Shown: positions 1 through 7,621 of the stretch, piece by piece
How the letters are laid out: each line of letters opens with the position of its first letter
Position numbering within the stretch: the first letter of the stretch is position 1
Origin: Desulfoferrobacter suflitae
Lineage (GTDB): Bacteria > Desulfobacterota > Syntrophobacteria > Syntrophobacterales > Syntrophobacteraceae
Direction: 5' to 3'
Assembly: GCF_022603395.1 (NCBI RefSeq)
Contig: NZ_JAIBKA010000002.1
Span: forward strand, 124,001 to 188,000
DNA length: 64,000 nt
Notes under the pieces: generated by a model
The model's database searches: none
Seen by the model: only the letters and a program-made list of their open reading frames with translations
What the model was told of the DNA's origin: nothing
Position numbers and translations under genes: made by a program

Positions 1-1986
1 TTGATAAATTCGACCGCGGAAGCAACCGAGCAGCTGCTCGAATCCCTTGAAATAGAGTCGGCCGGCCCAGGGAATATGGCCCGCGGCATTGTATTTTTCC
101 GGCCATTTTTTTTCCAGATCCGCCTCGGCCTTGCCGTAATTGAGCTGCTGCTTCCAATAGGCCTTGATCGAATTGCGGCGATGATGCCAGACCACGGCCG
201 CCGGATTGAATCCCAGCGTCCAGCCGCGCTGTTGGAGCCGCCAGCACAGATCAACATCATCCCCCGCTATGCGAAAGCGGACATCAAACCCGTCAATCGC
301 CTCCAGTGCGGCCTTGCGGAAAGCCATATTGCATCCCGGTATGTGCTCGGCTTCCTGGTCCGTGAGGAGAACGTGAATGGGTCCTCCCGGCGAGTTGGCG
401 ACACATTCCGCTATTGGTCCGTCACCAGGGGGGGGGAGGTTCGGTCCACCGATGCCCACGTGGTCGGATCGTAAAAACGATGCGGCAAGATAAGTCAGCC
501 AGTGGGGATCTGGACGAGCATCGTCGTCTATATAGGCCACTATTTCCCCGCCAGCCTCGCGCATGCCGGTATTCCGCGCGCTGCTCAACCCACGGTTTTC
601 GGTGGTGATGACCTTGAATCCATATTCCTCGGCAACGGCTCCTGTGCCGTCCGTTGAACCATCGTTCACCACAATCACTTCAAAATTAGGATATTCCAGT
701 CTTCTAAGTCCCTCGAGGCAGTCCCGGATGGTGCGCTTGCCGTTGTAGGTGCACACTACCACCGAAATGCTCGGCCAACTCAAGTCAGGCGGGAAGGGCA
801 CGTCACAGAAAGCCTTTCGTACGGCGGCGATGGATTCCTTGGGACGCCGGTTGCGATCGGTAATGCCGAACCCCCAGTCGTCAATATCAAATCCCCCTCG
901 ATACCATTCATCGGTCCAGGAAAATACGAACACGCCCGCACACCCCGCAGCAAAGGTAGAACGAATCTGCCAATCGAGCATCGAAGCCTGCGCCTGTTCG
1001 CCATTGCGCATGCTGTCCAGACCGACCTCGGCCATCACCAGGGGACGATCGCCCGCCAGGTTCTGTAGACGGGCCAGGTAGCCGTCCAGTTTTTCCTGTG
1101 TTTCCAAGTACACATTAAAGGAGAGGAAATCCACAAAGGGCAACTGCAGGTATTCCGTGGTGGGGAAGTTCACATAGGTCACAAGGGCTTCCGGATCTTC
1201 AGCCTTGGCCGCGTGATAAAGCCGCTCGAGATACGCTTCGATTCGCCGGTTACCGTACCAGCGCACTATCGAGGCGGGAATTTCGTTGCCGATGGTATAG
1301 CAGAGAACCGCAGGATGACCTGCACACTGCCGAACTCCGGCACGAACTCGATTTTCAATGTCCCGCGCCACTTTTCTATCATCAAGAAAGGTGATGTGTT
1401 CTTCCCAGGGAAGACCAATCATGACACGCAGCCCGCAACGTTGAGCAACATCCAGTAACCAGCGTGGCGGCACGGTATAAATGCGCACTGCGTTTATGTT
1501 GTTCTCCGCCATTTGCCTGAAGTCTCTTTCTACAGTCGCCTCGTCATGGTATTCGCAGCCATTTTCATCAGGATGAAAGGGTCCGTAGGTGACTCCGCGG
1601 ATATAAAGCTTCTCTTCTCCAACAAATATGAACTTGCCGTGTACCCTGGGGCGCACTCCTGCGACAACCGCAACAGATTTGGGCGGATGCAGGAAGAACT
1701 GCGCTACCCCGCTGCGTGACCACGGCTCCGAAGCAGCGGCGCGCAACAGAGACGCCGGATCAATTGAAGTTCTCACAGGTTCATCCCGGCGCAATTCCTT
1801 TGCACGAACGCCGCCTGGCATGCAGCGCTTACCACCGTGGATACCTTTGCAGCCAAAAGACCATTGCAGGCTCCGCTCCGCTTCATCGTCTATTTCAGCA
1901 GCGCTGGAAGCGCGGTCCGTATGCACATTTGGCCACAAATCGTTGCTGTCTGATGACATGTTTTCTTTGAATACCGGTATCGCCAT
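1..1986 (-). CDS. Glycosidase-like/GT2 glycosyltransferase fusion (3' partial)
   Basis: The minus strand is open from an ATG at 1986 to the left window edge, about 662 codons with no stop, so the C-terminus is missing. The start follows a GAGGG ribosome binding site. Residues about 120-390 look like a clan-A TIM barrel: an IGNEIP motif holds the likely acid/base Glu and a VMAEVG motif the likely nucleophile Glu. A family 2 glycosyltransferase domain follows, with VVVCTYNG, VNDGSTDGT, a DDDA metal site and GDDVDLCWRLQ. I see no signal peptide. It probably transfers sugars to a surface or storage polysaccharide; donor and acceptor are unknown. Domain calls are from motifs only. Confidence 0.85.
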   Translation of the reverse strand, partial: MAIPVFKENMSSDSNDLWPNVHTDRASSAAEIDDEAERSLQWSFGCKGIHGGKRCMPGGVRAKELRRDEPVRTSIDPASLLRAAASEPWSRSGVAQFFLHPPKSVAVVAGVRPRVHGKFIFVGEEKLYIRGVTYGPFHPDENGCEYHDEATVERDFRQMAENNINAVRIYTVPPRWLLDVAQRCGLRVMIGLPWEEHITFLDDRKVARDIENRVRAGVRQCAGHPAVLCYTIGNEIPASIVRWYGNRRIEAYLERLYHAAKAEDPEALVTYVNFPTTEYLQLPFVDFLSFNVYLETQEKLDGYLARLQNLAGDRPLVMAEVGLDSMRNGEQAQASMLDWQIRSTFAAGCAGVFVFSWTDEWYRGGFDIDDWGFGITDRNRRPKESIAAVRKAFCDVPFPPDLSWPSISVVVCTYNGKRTIRDCLEGLRRLEYPNFEVIVVNDGSTDGTGAVAEEYGFKVITTENRGLSSARNTGMREAGGEIVAYIDDDARPDPHWLTYLAASFLRSDHVGIGGPNLPPPGDGPIAECVANSPGGPIHVLLTDQEAEHIPGCNMAFRKAALEAIDGFDVRFRIAGDDVDLCWRLQQRGWTLGFNPAAVVWHHRRNSIKAYWKQQLNYGKAEADLEKKWPEKYNAAGHIPWAGRLYFKGFEQLLGCFRGRIYQ

Positions 1987-2508
1987 TTCGCCCTCATGAG
2001 AGTTATAAAATCAAAAGGTCACAGTCCCGTTTTGCCAGCGAGCCTTCCTTCCATGGAAAAGGTTTATGAAACGTGGCCCGCTGCTGCCGGGAAACCAAAA
2101 AGATCCAGGCACCGTGGCACAATCAATAAACATGCCAAGCGGCCGGGAGTTCAGTGGACAAGGCTCCGGGAGTCCGGTGGGGGACGAGCCCCTGCCTGCG
2201 GCGTACCATCCTTTCACATCTGGTTACGATTTTTGCCCACATGACCTGAATGGCCGACGCCCCATGAAGGACAGGCATACGAAATGCCGGCTGCGACATG
2301 CCGGCAGGATACCGCCCGTGCGGCAGGAAGCGAGACCCCGAGAAATTTATGCCCCCGGGGTGGGCGGCGGGGCGCCGGGAAAGGGATTTTGGAATTGTCA
2401 GATTGTCTCTTGTCAGTAGTTATGGACAGAGGGGGTCAGGGCTTCTATAGTGAGCCAGCGGGACAATGGAGTTTAAAAACCGGATAATGTCGAAACACGG
2501 AGATAGAG
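1987..2508. other. Intergenic region, no convincing gene
   Basis: These 520 bases separate two divergent genes. Short frames exist on both strands, but none has a ribosome binding site together with a protein-like composition. The region should hold promoters for both neighbours. I found no clear -35/-10 pair, operator or riboswitch. A GC-rich inverted element (repeated atgccggc) lies near 2283-2306. Confidence 0.5.
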
Positions 2509-3141
2509 ATGCTGATTGAGCAACTGGAAGTTGGTAATTTCGCGGTGTTTGCTTATATCCTTGGCTGCCGGGAGACCGGCCGGGGAGTCGTCATTGATCC
2601 TGCAGCCGAGGTGGAGCATATTCTCAAGACAGCCGAATCGAAGGGAATCAAGCACATCAAATACATCATCAACACCCACAGCCACGCGGATCACGCCGGC
2701 GGCAACCGCAAGCTCAAGGAGTTGACCGGGGCGGAGATTGTCGTCCATCGAGATGATGCCGAACGGCTGGCTAATCCGGCAGATTTTATTTTGCAGATCT
2801 TCCAGTGCGAGGCGTCACCGCCGCCGGATCAACTGGTTGCAGAGGGCGATCGCATCGTGTTCGGCAATGAACATGTGGATGTCATCCACACCCCGGGGCA
2901 CACCCCCGGAGGCATTTGCCTGTACACTCCGGGCTATGTCGTCACGGGTGACACCCTGTTTGTGGGAGGTGTCGGACGAACGGATTTGCCGGGAGGGTCC
3001 ACCCAAACCCTGATTCACTCCATTCGAACCAAACTGTTGGCTTTACCCGAAGATACGGTCGTGCTTCCGGGGCATAATTATGGTCACTCTCCGCGCTCCA
3101 CCATCGGCCAGGAAAAGCGCCACAATCCATTTATCAGTTAG
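2509..3141 (+). CDS. MBL-fold metallo-hydrolase (glyoxalase II-like)
   Basis: A 210-residue metallo-beta-lactamase-fold hydrolase. The signature NTHSHADHAGG supplies the HxHxDH metal ligands. Further metal-ligand regions are HTPGHTPGG, VTGDTLF and the C-terminal LPGHNYG. Length and motif order fit the glyoxalase II/YcbL group, which hydrolyses thioesters such as S-D-lactoylglutathione. Persulfide dioxygenases share the fold, so the substrate is not fixed by sequence. The ATG follows GGAGA at normal spacing. Its stop overlaps by four bases the stop of the convergent gene on the minus strand. Confidence 0.85.
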   Translation: MLIEQLEVGNFAVFAYILGCRETGRGVVIDPAAEVEHILKTAESKGIKHIKYIINTHSHADHAGGNRKLKELTGAEIVVHRDDAERLANPADFILQIFQCEASPPPDQLVAEGDRIVFGNEHVDVIHTPGHTPGGICLYTPGYVVTGDTLFVGGVGRTDLPGGSTQTLIHSIRTKLLALPEDTVVLPGHNYGHSPRSTIGQEKRHNPFIS

Positions 3142-4376
3142 TTCGACCCTTGCTCATGCTTCCTCTGATGCAGGCGACGGTAGGCTTCCTTCATGGTGTC
3201 GGTCAGTTTGTCGATGTCTACCGGCTTTTCCAGGTAAGCACAGGCCCCCAGCTCCATGCAGAGCTTTTCAACTTCCTTGGAACCGTGCCCGGTAAGAACA
3301 ATCACCTCGACACTGGGGTGCTCCTGCTTGACCTTGCGCAGCACCTCGAGGCCATCGATTCCGGGCATTTTGAGGTCCAGAACCATGACTTCCGGCTCAT
3401 CTTCGTCGACCACCGACAGCGCTTCTGCACCCCCATACACTACCGCCGAAGGCATATCCCTCATTTGCAGACGCTCCGACAGCGTCTGAACAAATTCCCT
3501 TTCATCGTCCACCAAAAGCACCTTGGAGGGTACAGGCAAATCGAAGTCATGCTTCCGATAAATGTCACTCTTATAGTAACCCGGCCCCACTTTGGTCGCG
3601 ACGCTTTTCACACCGGCCACCGAGCCGGCAATCCTCTTCAGTTCGTCCTCCAGTGCCGAAAGCCTCAATACGTTCTTGTTGATGGTGACCGTTACGTTTC
3701 CGTCACTGGCCGTTACAGCCACGTCATGCCCTTCTTCCGCCAGTTTCAAATCAACCTGCGAAGCCAGTGAAAAATTCTCGACGGCTTGGCGAGATACGTC
3801 CGTCACCTTCAAAACGTCCTTTTGAAGATTGTCAAGAATCAAGGTTGCGGCAGCATCCGGGCTGGTCTTATCCATGGGGATAACGATATCGTAGAGGGAC
3901 GGATCCCATGGATCTGCCTTATTGAATGCGTATTCGGTCAGCAGGACTCGTCCCTCATCCTCCTTGTGAATCTTTTTTAAGGCGTCCTTTTCGGACAGAC
4001 CTTCGCGCTTGTGGGCGAGACTCGTTCGATACTTGATATCCGCGATGGCACAGACTTTCAGCATATGAGAAATGTCACGCGGGATCATGTGAGCGCAAAA
4101 ACTAAAGATGAGGAAGTTGTCCCCTTTGAGCAGATCGGCCAGCGTCGCCTTGAGAATGGCCAGAGAACGCTCTCGCTCATGGGTGAATTTATTAAAAATG
4201 GATGTCTTGCCGCTGATGGCTTTCATCAGCTTGCTTTGGTCCGCTTGGGACCGCTCGCTTGCTTGAGCAACCAAAGCACTGTCATCAACCAGCTTGTATC
4301 CCAGCAGATCAACGATCTTTTGGGCGACTTCTTCTCCGTGGCAGTAGGAACCGCTGAAAAGAGAGATCACGGACAT
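3138..4376 (-). CDS. Cytidylate kinase-like / BON / receiver fusion protein
   Basis: A 412-residue protein with three parts. Residues 1-205 resemble the cytidylate kinase-like family, but the expected P-loop is degenerate (GSYCHGEE, no lysine). Residues about 210-268 look like a BON domain. Residues 284-400 are a response-regulator receiver with LLVDDE, phospho-acceptor Asp334, Thr362 and Lys384, all intact. There is no DNA-binding output domain. It lies 12 bases after the SulP gene on the same strand, so the two are probably co-transcribed. A role as a phosphorylation-controlled partner of the transporter is inference. Nucleotide kinase activity is doubtful because the P-loop is poor. Confidence 0.75.
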   Translation of the reverse strand: MSVISLFSGSYCHGEEVAQKIVDLLGYKLVDDSALVAQASERSQADQSKLMKAISGKTSIFNKFTHERERSLAILKATLADLLKGDNFLIFSFCAHMIPRDISHMLKVCAIADIKYRTSLAHKREGLSEKDALKKIHKEDEGRVLLTEYAFNKADPWDPSLYDIVIPMDKTSPDAAATLILDNLQKDVLKVTDVSRQAVENFSLASQVDLKLAEEGHDVAVTASDGNVTVTINKNVLRLSALEDELKRIAGSVAGVKSVATKVGPGYYKSDIYRKHDFDLPVPSKVLLVDDEREFVQTLSERLQMRDMPSAVVYGGAEALSVVDEDEPEVMVLDLKMPGIDGLEVLRKVKQEHPSVEVIVLTGHGSKEVEKLCMELGACAYLEKPVDIDKLTDTMKEAYRRLHQRKHEQGSN

Positions 4377-4388
4377 GATTTCTTTCCT

Positions 4389-6530
4389 TTATTGAGATTG
4401 CTCCAGAAAACAAACCGACAATAGCGGGCACGACCTTTCATCACATTGCGTGTGCGCTCTGGAATGGATCGTGCTGACGGCCTCGTGCATCGTTGGAAAC
4501 ATATTTTCGTAGCCGATTTTGGCATCCAGGTGAGTGCGCTTCATCACCTCGAGCACATTTTCTTTGATGCCGCTGAATGAAATATCGTATCCGGCACTCC
4601 GAACCCGGTCAACTATGAGCGAGAGCATTTCCTCGCCGGAAGCATCCATATCGTTGATACCGTTGGATACGATGATGATATGCTTGAGCTCGGGCATGCT
4701 GAGGGTGATCTCGGTAATCTTTTCTTCCAGGTACCCGGCGTTGGCGTAGAAAAGCGATCCATCAAACCGGATCAAAGCGATGTGGCGGCATTCCTTCAAA
4801 CCAAAGTCCCTCGCGCTCCGGTATGAATGATCCGCATACATGGACAGGGTGGTGACCTTCGGCCGCATGCTCTTATAGAGAAACATCACCAGGGAAAGCA
4901 CCACGCCGATCATGATGCCGCGATCCAGATGCGGCGCAGTGATCAAAGTCGCGATGAAGGTGATGATGGAGAAAAGGCCGTCATACCACTGTGCCTTATA
5001 GGCGTGGATGAAACCTGAAACGTTGATCAGGCCGAGAACCGCCATCATGATCACCGCGGCCAAAACCGATTGAGGCAGATAGTAAAGCAGCGGGGTGAAG
5101 AACAGCAGCACTATGCCGACCGTCACGCTGGTAAACAGGCTGGATAGACCGGTCACGGCACCCGACTGAATATTGACGGCGGAGCGTGAAAATGAACCCG
5201 ATACCGGGTAGCTCTTGCCCACAGCGCCGAGGATGTTGGCAATACCCTGGCCGATCAATTCCTGGTTGGGATCGAGGCGCTGGCCCGTCTTTGCCGCCAT
5301 GGCCTTGGCAATGGAGATGGCTTCCATAAACCCCAGCAGGGAAATGATGGCGGCCACCGGCAAGAGATGCAACATGATCTTCAGGTCGAGCTTTGGAACA
5401 GCCAGGGATGGGAGACCCTGGGGAACCACCCCCACAACATCACCTCCACCGACCACGGTCACGGCACTCGCATCGATGGGTGAATTCCTGACCTTGATGC
5501 GCCAGATGTTTCCGTCACTCTCATAACCCCGGGGGACTTCATCCTCGGGATACAACAGGAGCCGGCCGTCGCCCCCCTTGACCCCGGTGAACAGATATTC
5601 CCGCAAGGCGGCGCGGTATTCCTGAATCTGTCCCTTGAGCTCATCCATGCGCATGGACATCAACAAAGCCTTGTGCTTGAGATCCAGGGCTTCCCTCGAA
5701 TTGTGACCGTAGCTTTCTTCTGCCCGGGTCACTTGAGGACTCAGCTCCGCCCTCTGCCGGCCCAGCTCTTCAAATTCATTGACGGCCGAATTGAATTGCT
5801 CGATGTAAGCACGAGCCGGCTGAAACATGACATCCTGCAGCGGCACTTTTTGGTTTTTTTCAAAGCCGGTGGCCCAGGAAATGATCGTAGCAACGGCGAC
5901 GGCGACCAATACATAGGGAATCTTTGGATTCAACCGTCTGAGTCCATACATGATACCGAAAGCCAGCAACCCAAGGCCCAAAGTCGGCCAGTGGGTATAA
6001 TGCGTCGCGGCCTTGATCACCCTGTAGACCGTCTCGTAATGGTGCGCTGCACTGTCAACGCTCACCCCAAACATCTTGGAGAGCTGCGATGTGGCAATGA
6101 TTATAGCACCGGCATTGGTGAAACCGTTGACTACCGGATGGGACAGGAAATTGACGACGAGGCCCAAACGCAGGACTCCCAGAGCGAACTGGAAAAGGCC
6201 CACGATCAGGGCCAACAGGATCGCATAGGCAATATAGGCTTCGCTTCCCGCTGTCGCCAAAGGGGCCAAAGCCGCATTGGTCATCAATGAAACGATCGCT
6301 ACCGGGCCCGTCGCCAACTGCCGGCTGGAACCGAACAGGGCGGCCAGCATCGGCGGCAGCAGCGAGGCATAAAGGCCGTAATAGGCCGGCATCCCCGCAA
6401 GTTGTGCATACGCCATGGACTGAGGGATCAGGATGAGCGCAACCGTCAACCCCGAAACCAAATCCGCTCTTAAGGTAGTTAAGTTAATTTCGCCGACCCA
6501 ATCAAGAAAAGGAAAGATTTTCTTAATCAT
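4389..6530 (-). CDS. SulP family anion transporter with STAS domain
   Basis: A 713-residue SulP/SLC26 inner-membrane anion transporter. The transport core covers residues about 15-222 and 380-555 and includes LIPQSMAYAQLAG. A cytoplasmic STAS domain covers about 580-695, with NGINDMDASGEE at its conserved phosphorylation/anti-sigma-like loop. Between the two halves of the core is an extra polar, coiled-coil-prone insertion of about 140 residues (225-370), not present in standard SulP proteins. The C-terminal tail carries three cysteines (CDERSCPLLSVC). Sulfate is the obvious substrate in a sulfate reducer, but bicarbonate and other anions are transported by this family. The start overlaps the stop of a short upstream ORF. 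Confidence 0.9.
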   Translation of the reverse strand: MIKKIFPFLDWVGEINLTTLRADLVSGLTVALILIPQSMAYAQLAGMPAYYGLYASLLPPMLAALFGSSRQLATGPVAIVSLMTNAALAPLATAGSEAYIAYAILLALIVGLFQFALGVLRLGLVVNFLSHPVVNGFTNAGAIIIATSQLSKMFGVSVDSAAHHYETVYRVIKAATHYTHWPTLGLGLLAFGIMYGLRRLNPKIPYVLVAVAVATIISWATGFEKNQKVPLQDVMFQPARAYIEQFNSAVNEFEELGRQRAELSPQVTRAEESYGHNSREALDLKHKALLMSMRMDELKGQIQEYRAALREYLFTGVKGGDGRLLLYPEDEVPRGYESDGNIWRIKVRNSPIDASAVTVVGGGDVVGVVPQGLPSLAVPKLDLKIMLHLLPVAAIISLLGFMEAISIAKAMAAKTGQRLDPNQELIGQGIANILGAVGKSYPVSGSFSRSAVNIQSGAVTGLSSLFTSVTVGIVLLFFTPLLYYLPQSVLAAVIMMAVLGLINVSGFIHAYKAQWYDGLFSIITFIATLITAPHLDRGIMIGVVLSLVMFLYKSMRPKVTTLSMYADHSYRSARDFGLKECRHIALIRFDGSLFYANAGYLEEKITEITLSMPELKHIIIVSNGINDMDASGEEMLSLIVDRVRSAGYDISFSGIKENVLEVMKRTHLDAKIGYENMFPTMHEAVSTIHSRAHTQCDERSCPLLSVCFLEQSQ

Positions 6531-6601
6531 ATTTGCTCACCCAATCCATGTTCAACCAACCAAGTGATCCGCTCTTGATGTGAAACCACAACACAATCCA
6601 T
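6527..6601 (-). CDS. 24-residue leader ORF coupled to the SulP gene
   Basis: A 24-codon frame on the minus strand starts at an ATG preceded by a very strong ribosome binding site (AGGGAGGGG). Its stop overlaps the SulP start as ATGA. The peptide (MDCVVVSHQERITWLVEHGL plus four residues) has no recognisable domain. The layout fits a translational-coupling leader, since the SulP ATG itself has only a weak GGGTGAG site. Expression has not been shown. The longer frame extending upstream to 6739 looks non-coding. Confidence 0.4.
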   Translation of the reverse strand: MDCVVVSHQERITWLVEHGLGEQI

Positions 6602-6937
6602 GGTTCCCCTCCCTAAAACATTGCAACGCTGCGATTTTGCTATCAATGACACATTGTGCGGGAACGAGTGTTCGCAGTAACACCCTCGATTATCTGCAGG
6701 CAGGAGATCATCAGAAAAGCGTAGTGGTGTGAGCATCAAATCATTTGATTTTTCGAGTCTGAGCTGAGGAATTGCGCGAACATCACCCGCCTGCCCATCG
6801 TGTCAAGGTTCAGGCGAGATGGAACATTAGTGAACTTCGGTACGAGTTGTCAAATTGTTTTATGGAAAATCCCACTTCAAGGCTTTTTCCCGGAGAGCCC
6901 GGCGGGATTAGGTGTGCGGTTGACGGGTCGGGCTTGC
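6602..6937. other. Intergenic region upstream of SulP, with inverted repeat
   Basis: This stretch lies between the HoxU-like gene end and the SulP leader ORF, both on the minus strand, and must contain the SulP promoter. The only clear element is a perfect inverted repeat at 6735-6749, ATCAAAT-C-ATTTGAT, which has no T-run and so resembles an operator more than a terminator. A TTGACA at 6801-6806 (minus) has no matching -10 box at normal distance. Confidence 0.4.
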
Positions 6938-7621
6938 CTAAGGTGAATCTGGGAACGGAGGAGGTTGATCAAGGCACGCTTCGGCCGCCTCGTTTTTGAG
7001 AAAAATTGCACTTACCGGGCAGATTTCTACACATGCGCGGCAGTCGGAACACGGGAGCCTGTCCGGATCTTTTTCGAAGCAAGTGACCACCGTGTTGAAG
7101 CCTCTCTTGGCAAATGTCAGCAAACTGAAGTCATTGTGCTGCCTGCAAACAGCAATACACTTTTCGCACAAAACGCACCGCTCCGGCACGAATTGAAAAA
7201 GCGGATGGTCCAACTCGACCCCGATTTCCCGTTGCAGGTGCTCCAACTTTTTGGATTTCAGAGGAACGCCGAGGAATTTAGCCAGATCCTGCAAGACACA
7301 TTTTTTATTCGACGGGCAGTTGCGGCAGTCCACATGATGCACCGAAAGCAGCAGCCGCAAAGCGCTTTTCTGCAAACGTCTGACGCGCTCGGTGTCGGTC
7401 CTGACCACCATGCCATCCCAGGGCGGCACCTTACAGGAGGCGACCGGAGCAGGCTCCCCTTGGATATCCACGAAGCAAAGCCTGCACGAAGCGGGTGATT
7501 CCGGCATCCCCTCCAGAAAGCACAGATGTGGAATAAAGATACCCTGCTGCAGGCATACAGCCAGCAGGCTCTGCCCCTCACCGACCTCTATTGCTCTGCC
7601 ATCCACATTCACTTTGATCAT
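6938..7621 (-). CDS. HoxU/NuoG-N-terminal-like iron-sulfur subunit
   Basis: A 227-residue electron-transfer protein resembling HoxU and the N-terminus of NuoG. An N-terminal plant-type [2Fe-2S] domain has cysteines in GIFIPHLC, SCRLCF and VASC. A His-Cys segment (HHVDCRNCPSNKKC) follows, then two [4Fe-4S] motifs (CVLCEKCIAVC and CSDCRACVEICP). It has no molybdopterin or hydrogenase catalytic domain. Its ATG overlaps the stop of the NuoF-like gene (ATGA), showing translational coupling in an E-F-U-type operon. It should pass electrons between the FMN subunit and an unidentified partner. Confidence 0.85.
   Translation of the reverse strand: MIKVNVDGRAIEVGEGQSLLAVCLQQGIFIPHLCFLEGMPESPASCRLCFVDIQGEPAPVASCKVPPWDGMVVRTDTERVRRLQKSALRLLLSVHHVDCRNCPSNKKCVLQDLAKFLGVPLKSKKLEHLQREIGVELDHPLFQFVPERCVLCEKCIAVCRQHNDFSLLTFAKRGFNTVVTCFEKDPDRLPCSDCRACVEICPVSAIFLKNEAAEACLDQPPPFPDSP

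Noticed and set aside
6602-6739. Upstream extension of the SulP leader ORF to 70 residues
   Set aside because: The extension has no ribosome site, an odd composition and no domain. Only the last 24 codons with a strong site are kept.
6801-6806. Isolated TTGACA as the SulP promoter
   Set aside because: The sequence 16-18 bases downstream has no resemblance to a -10 box.
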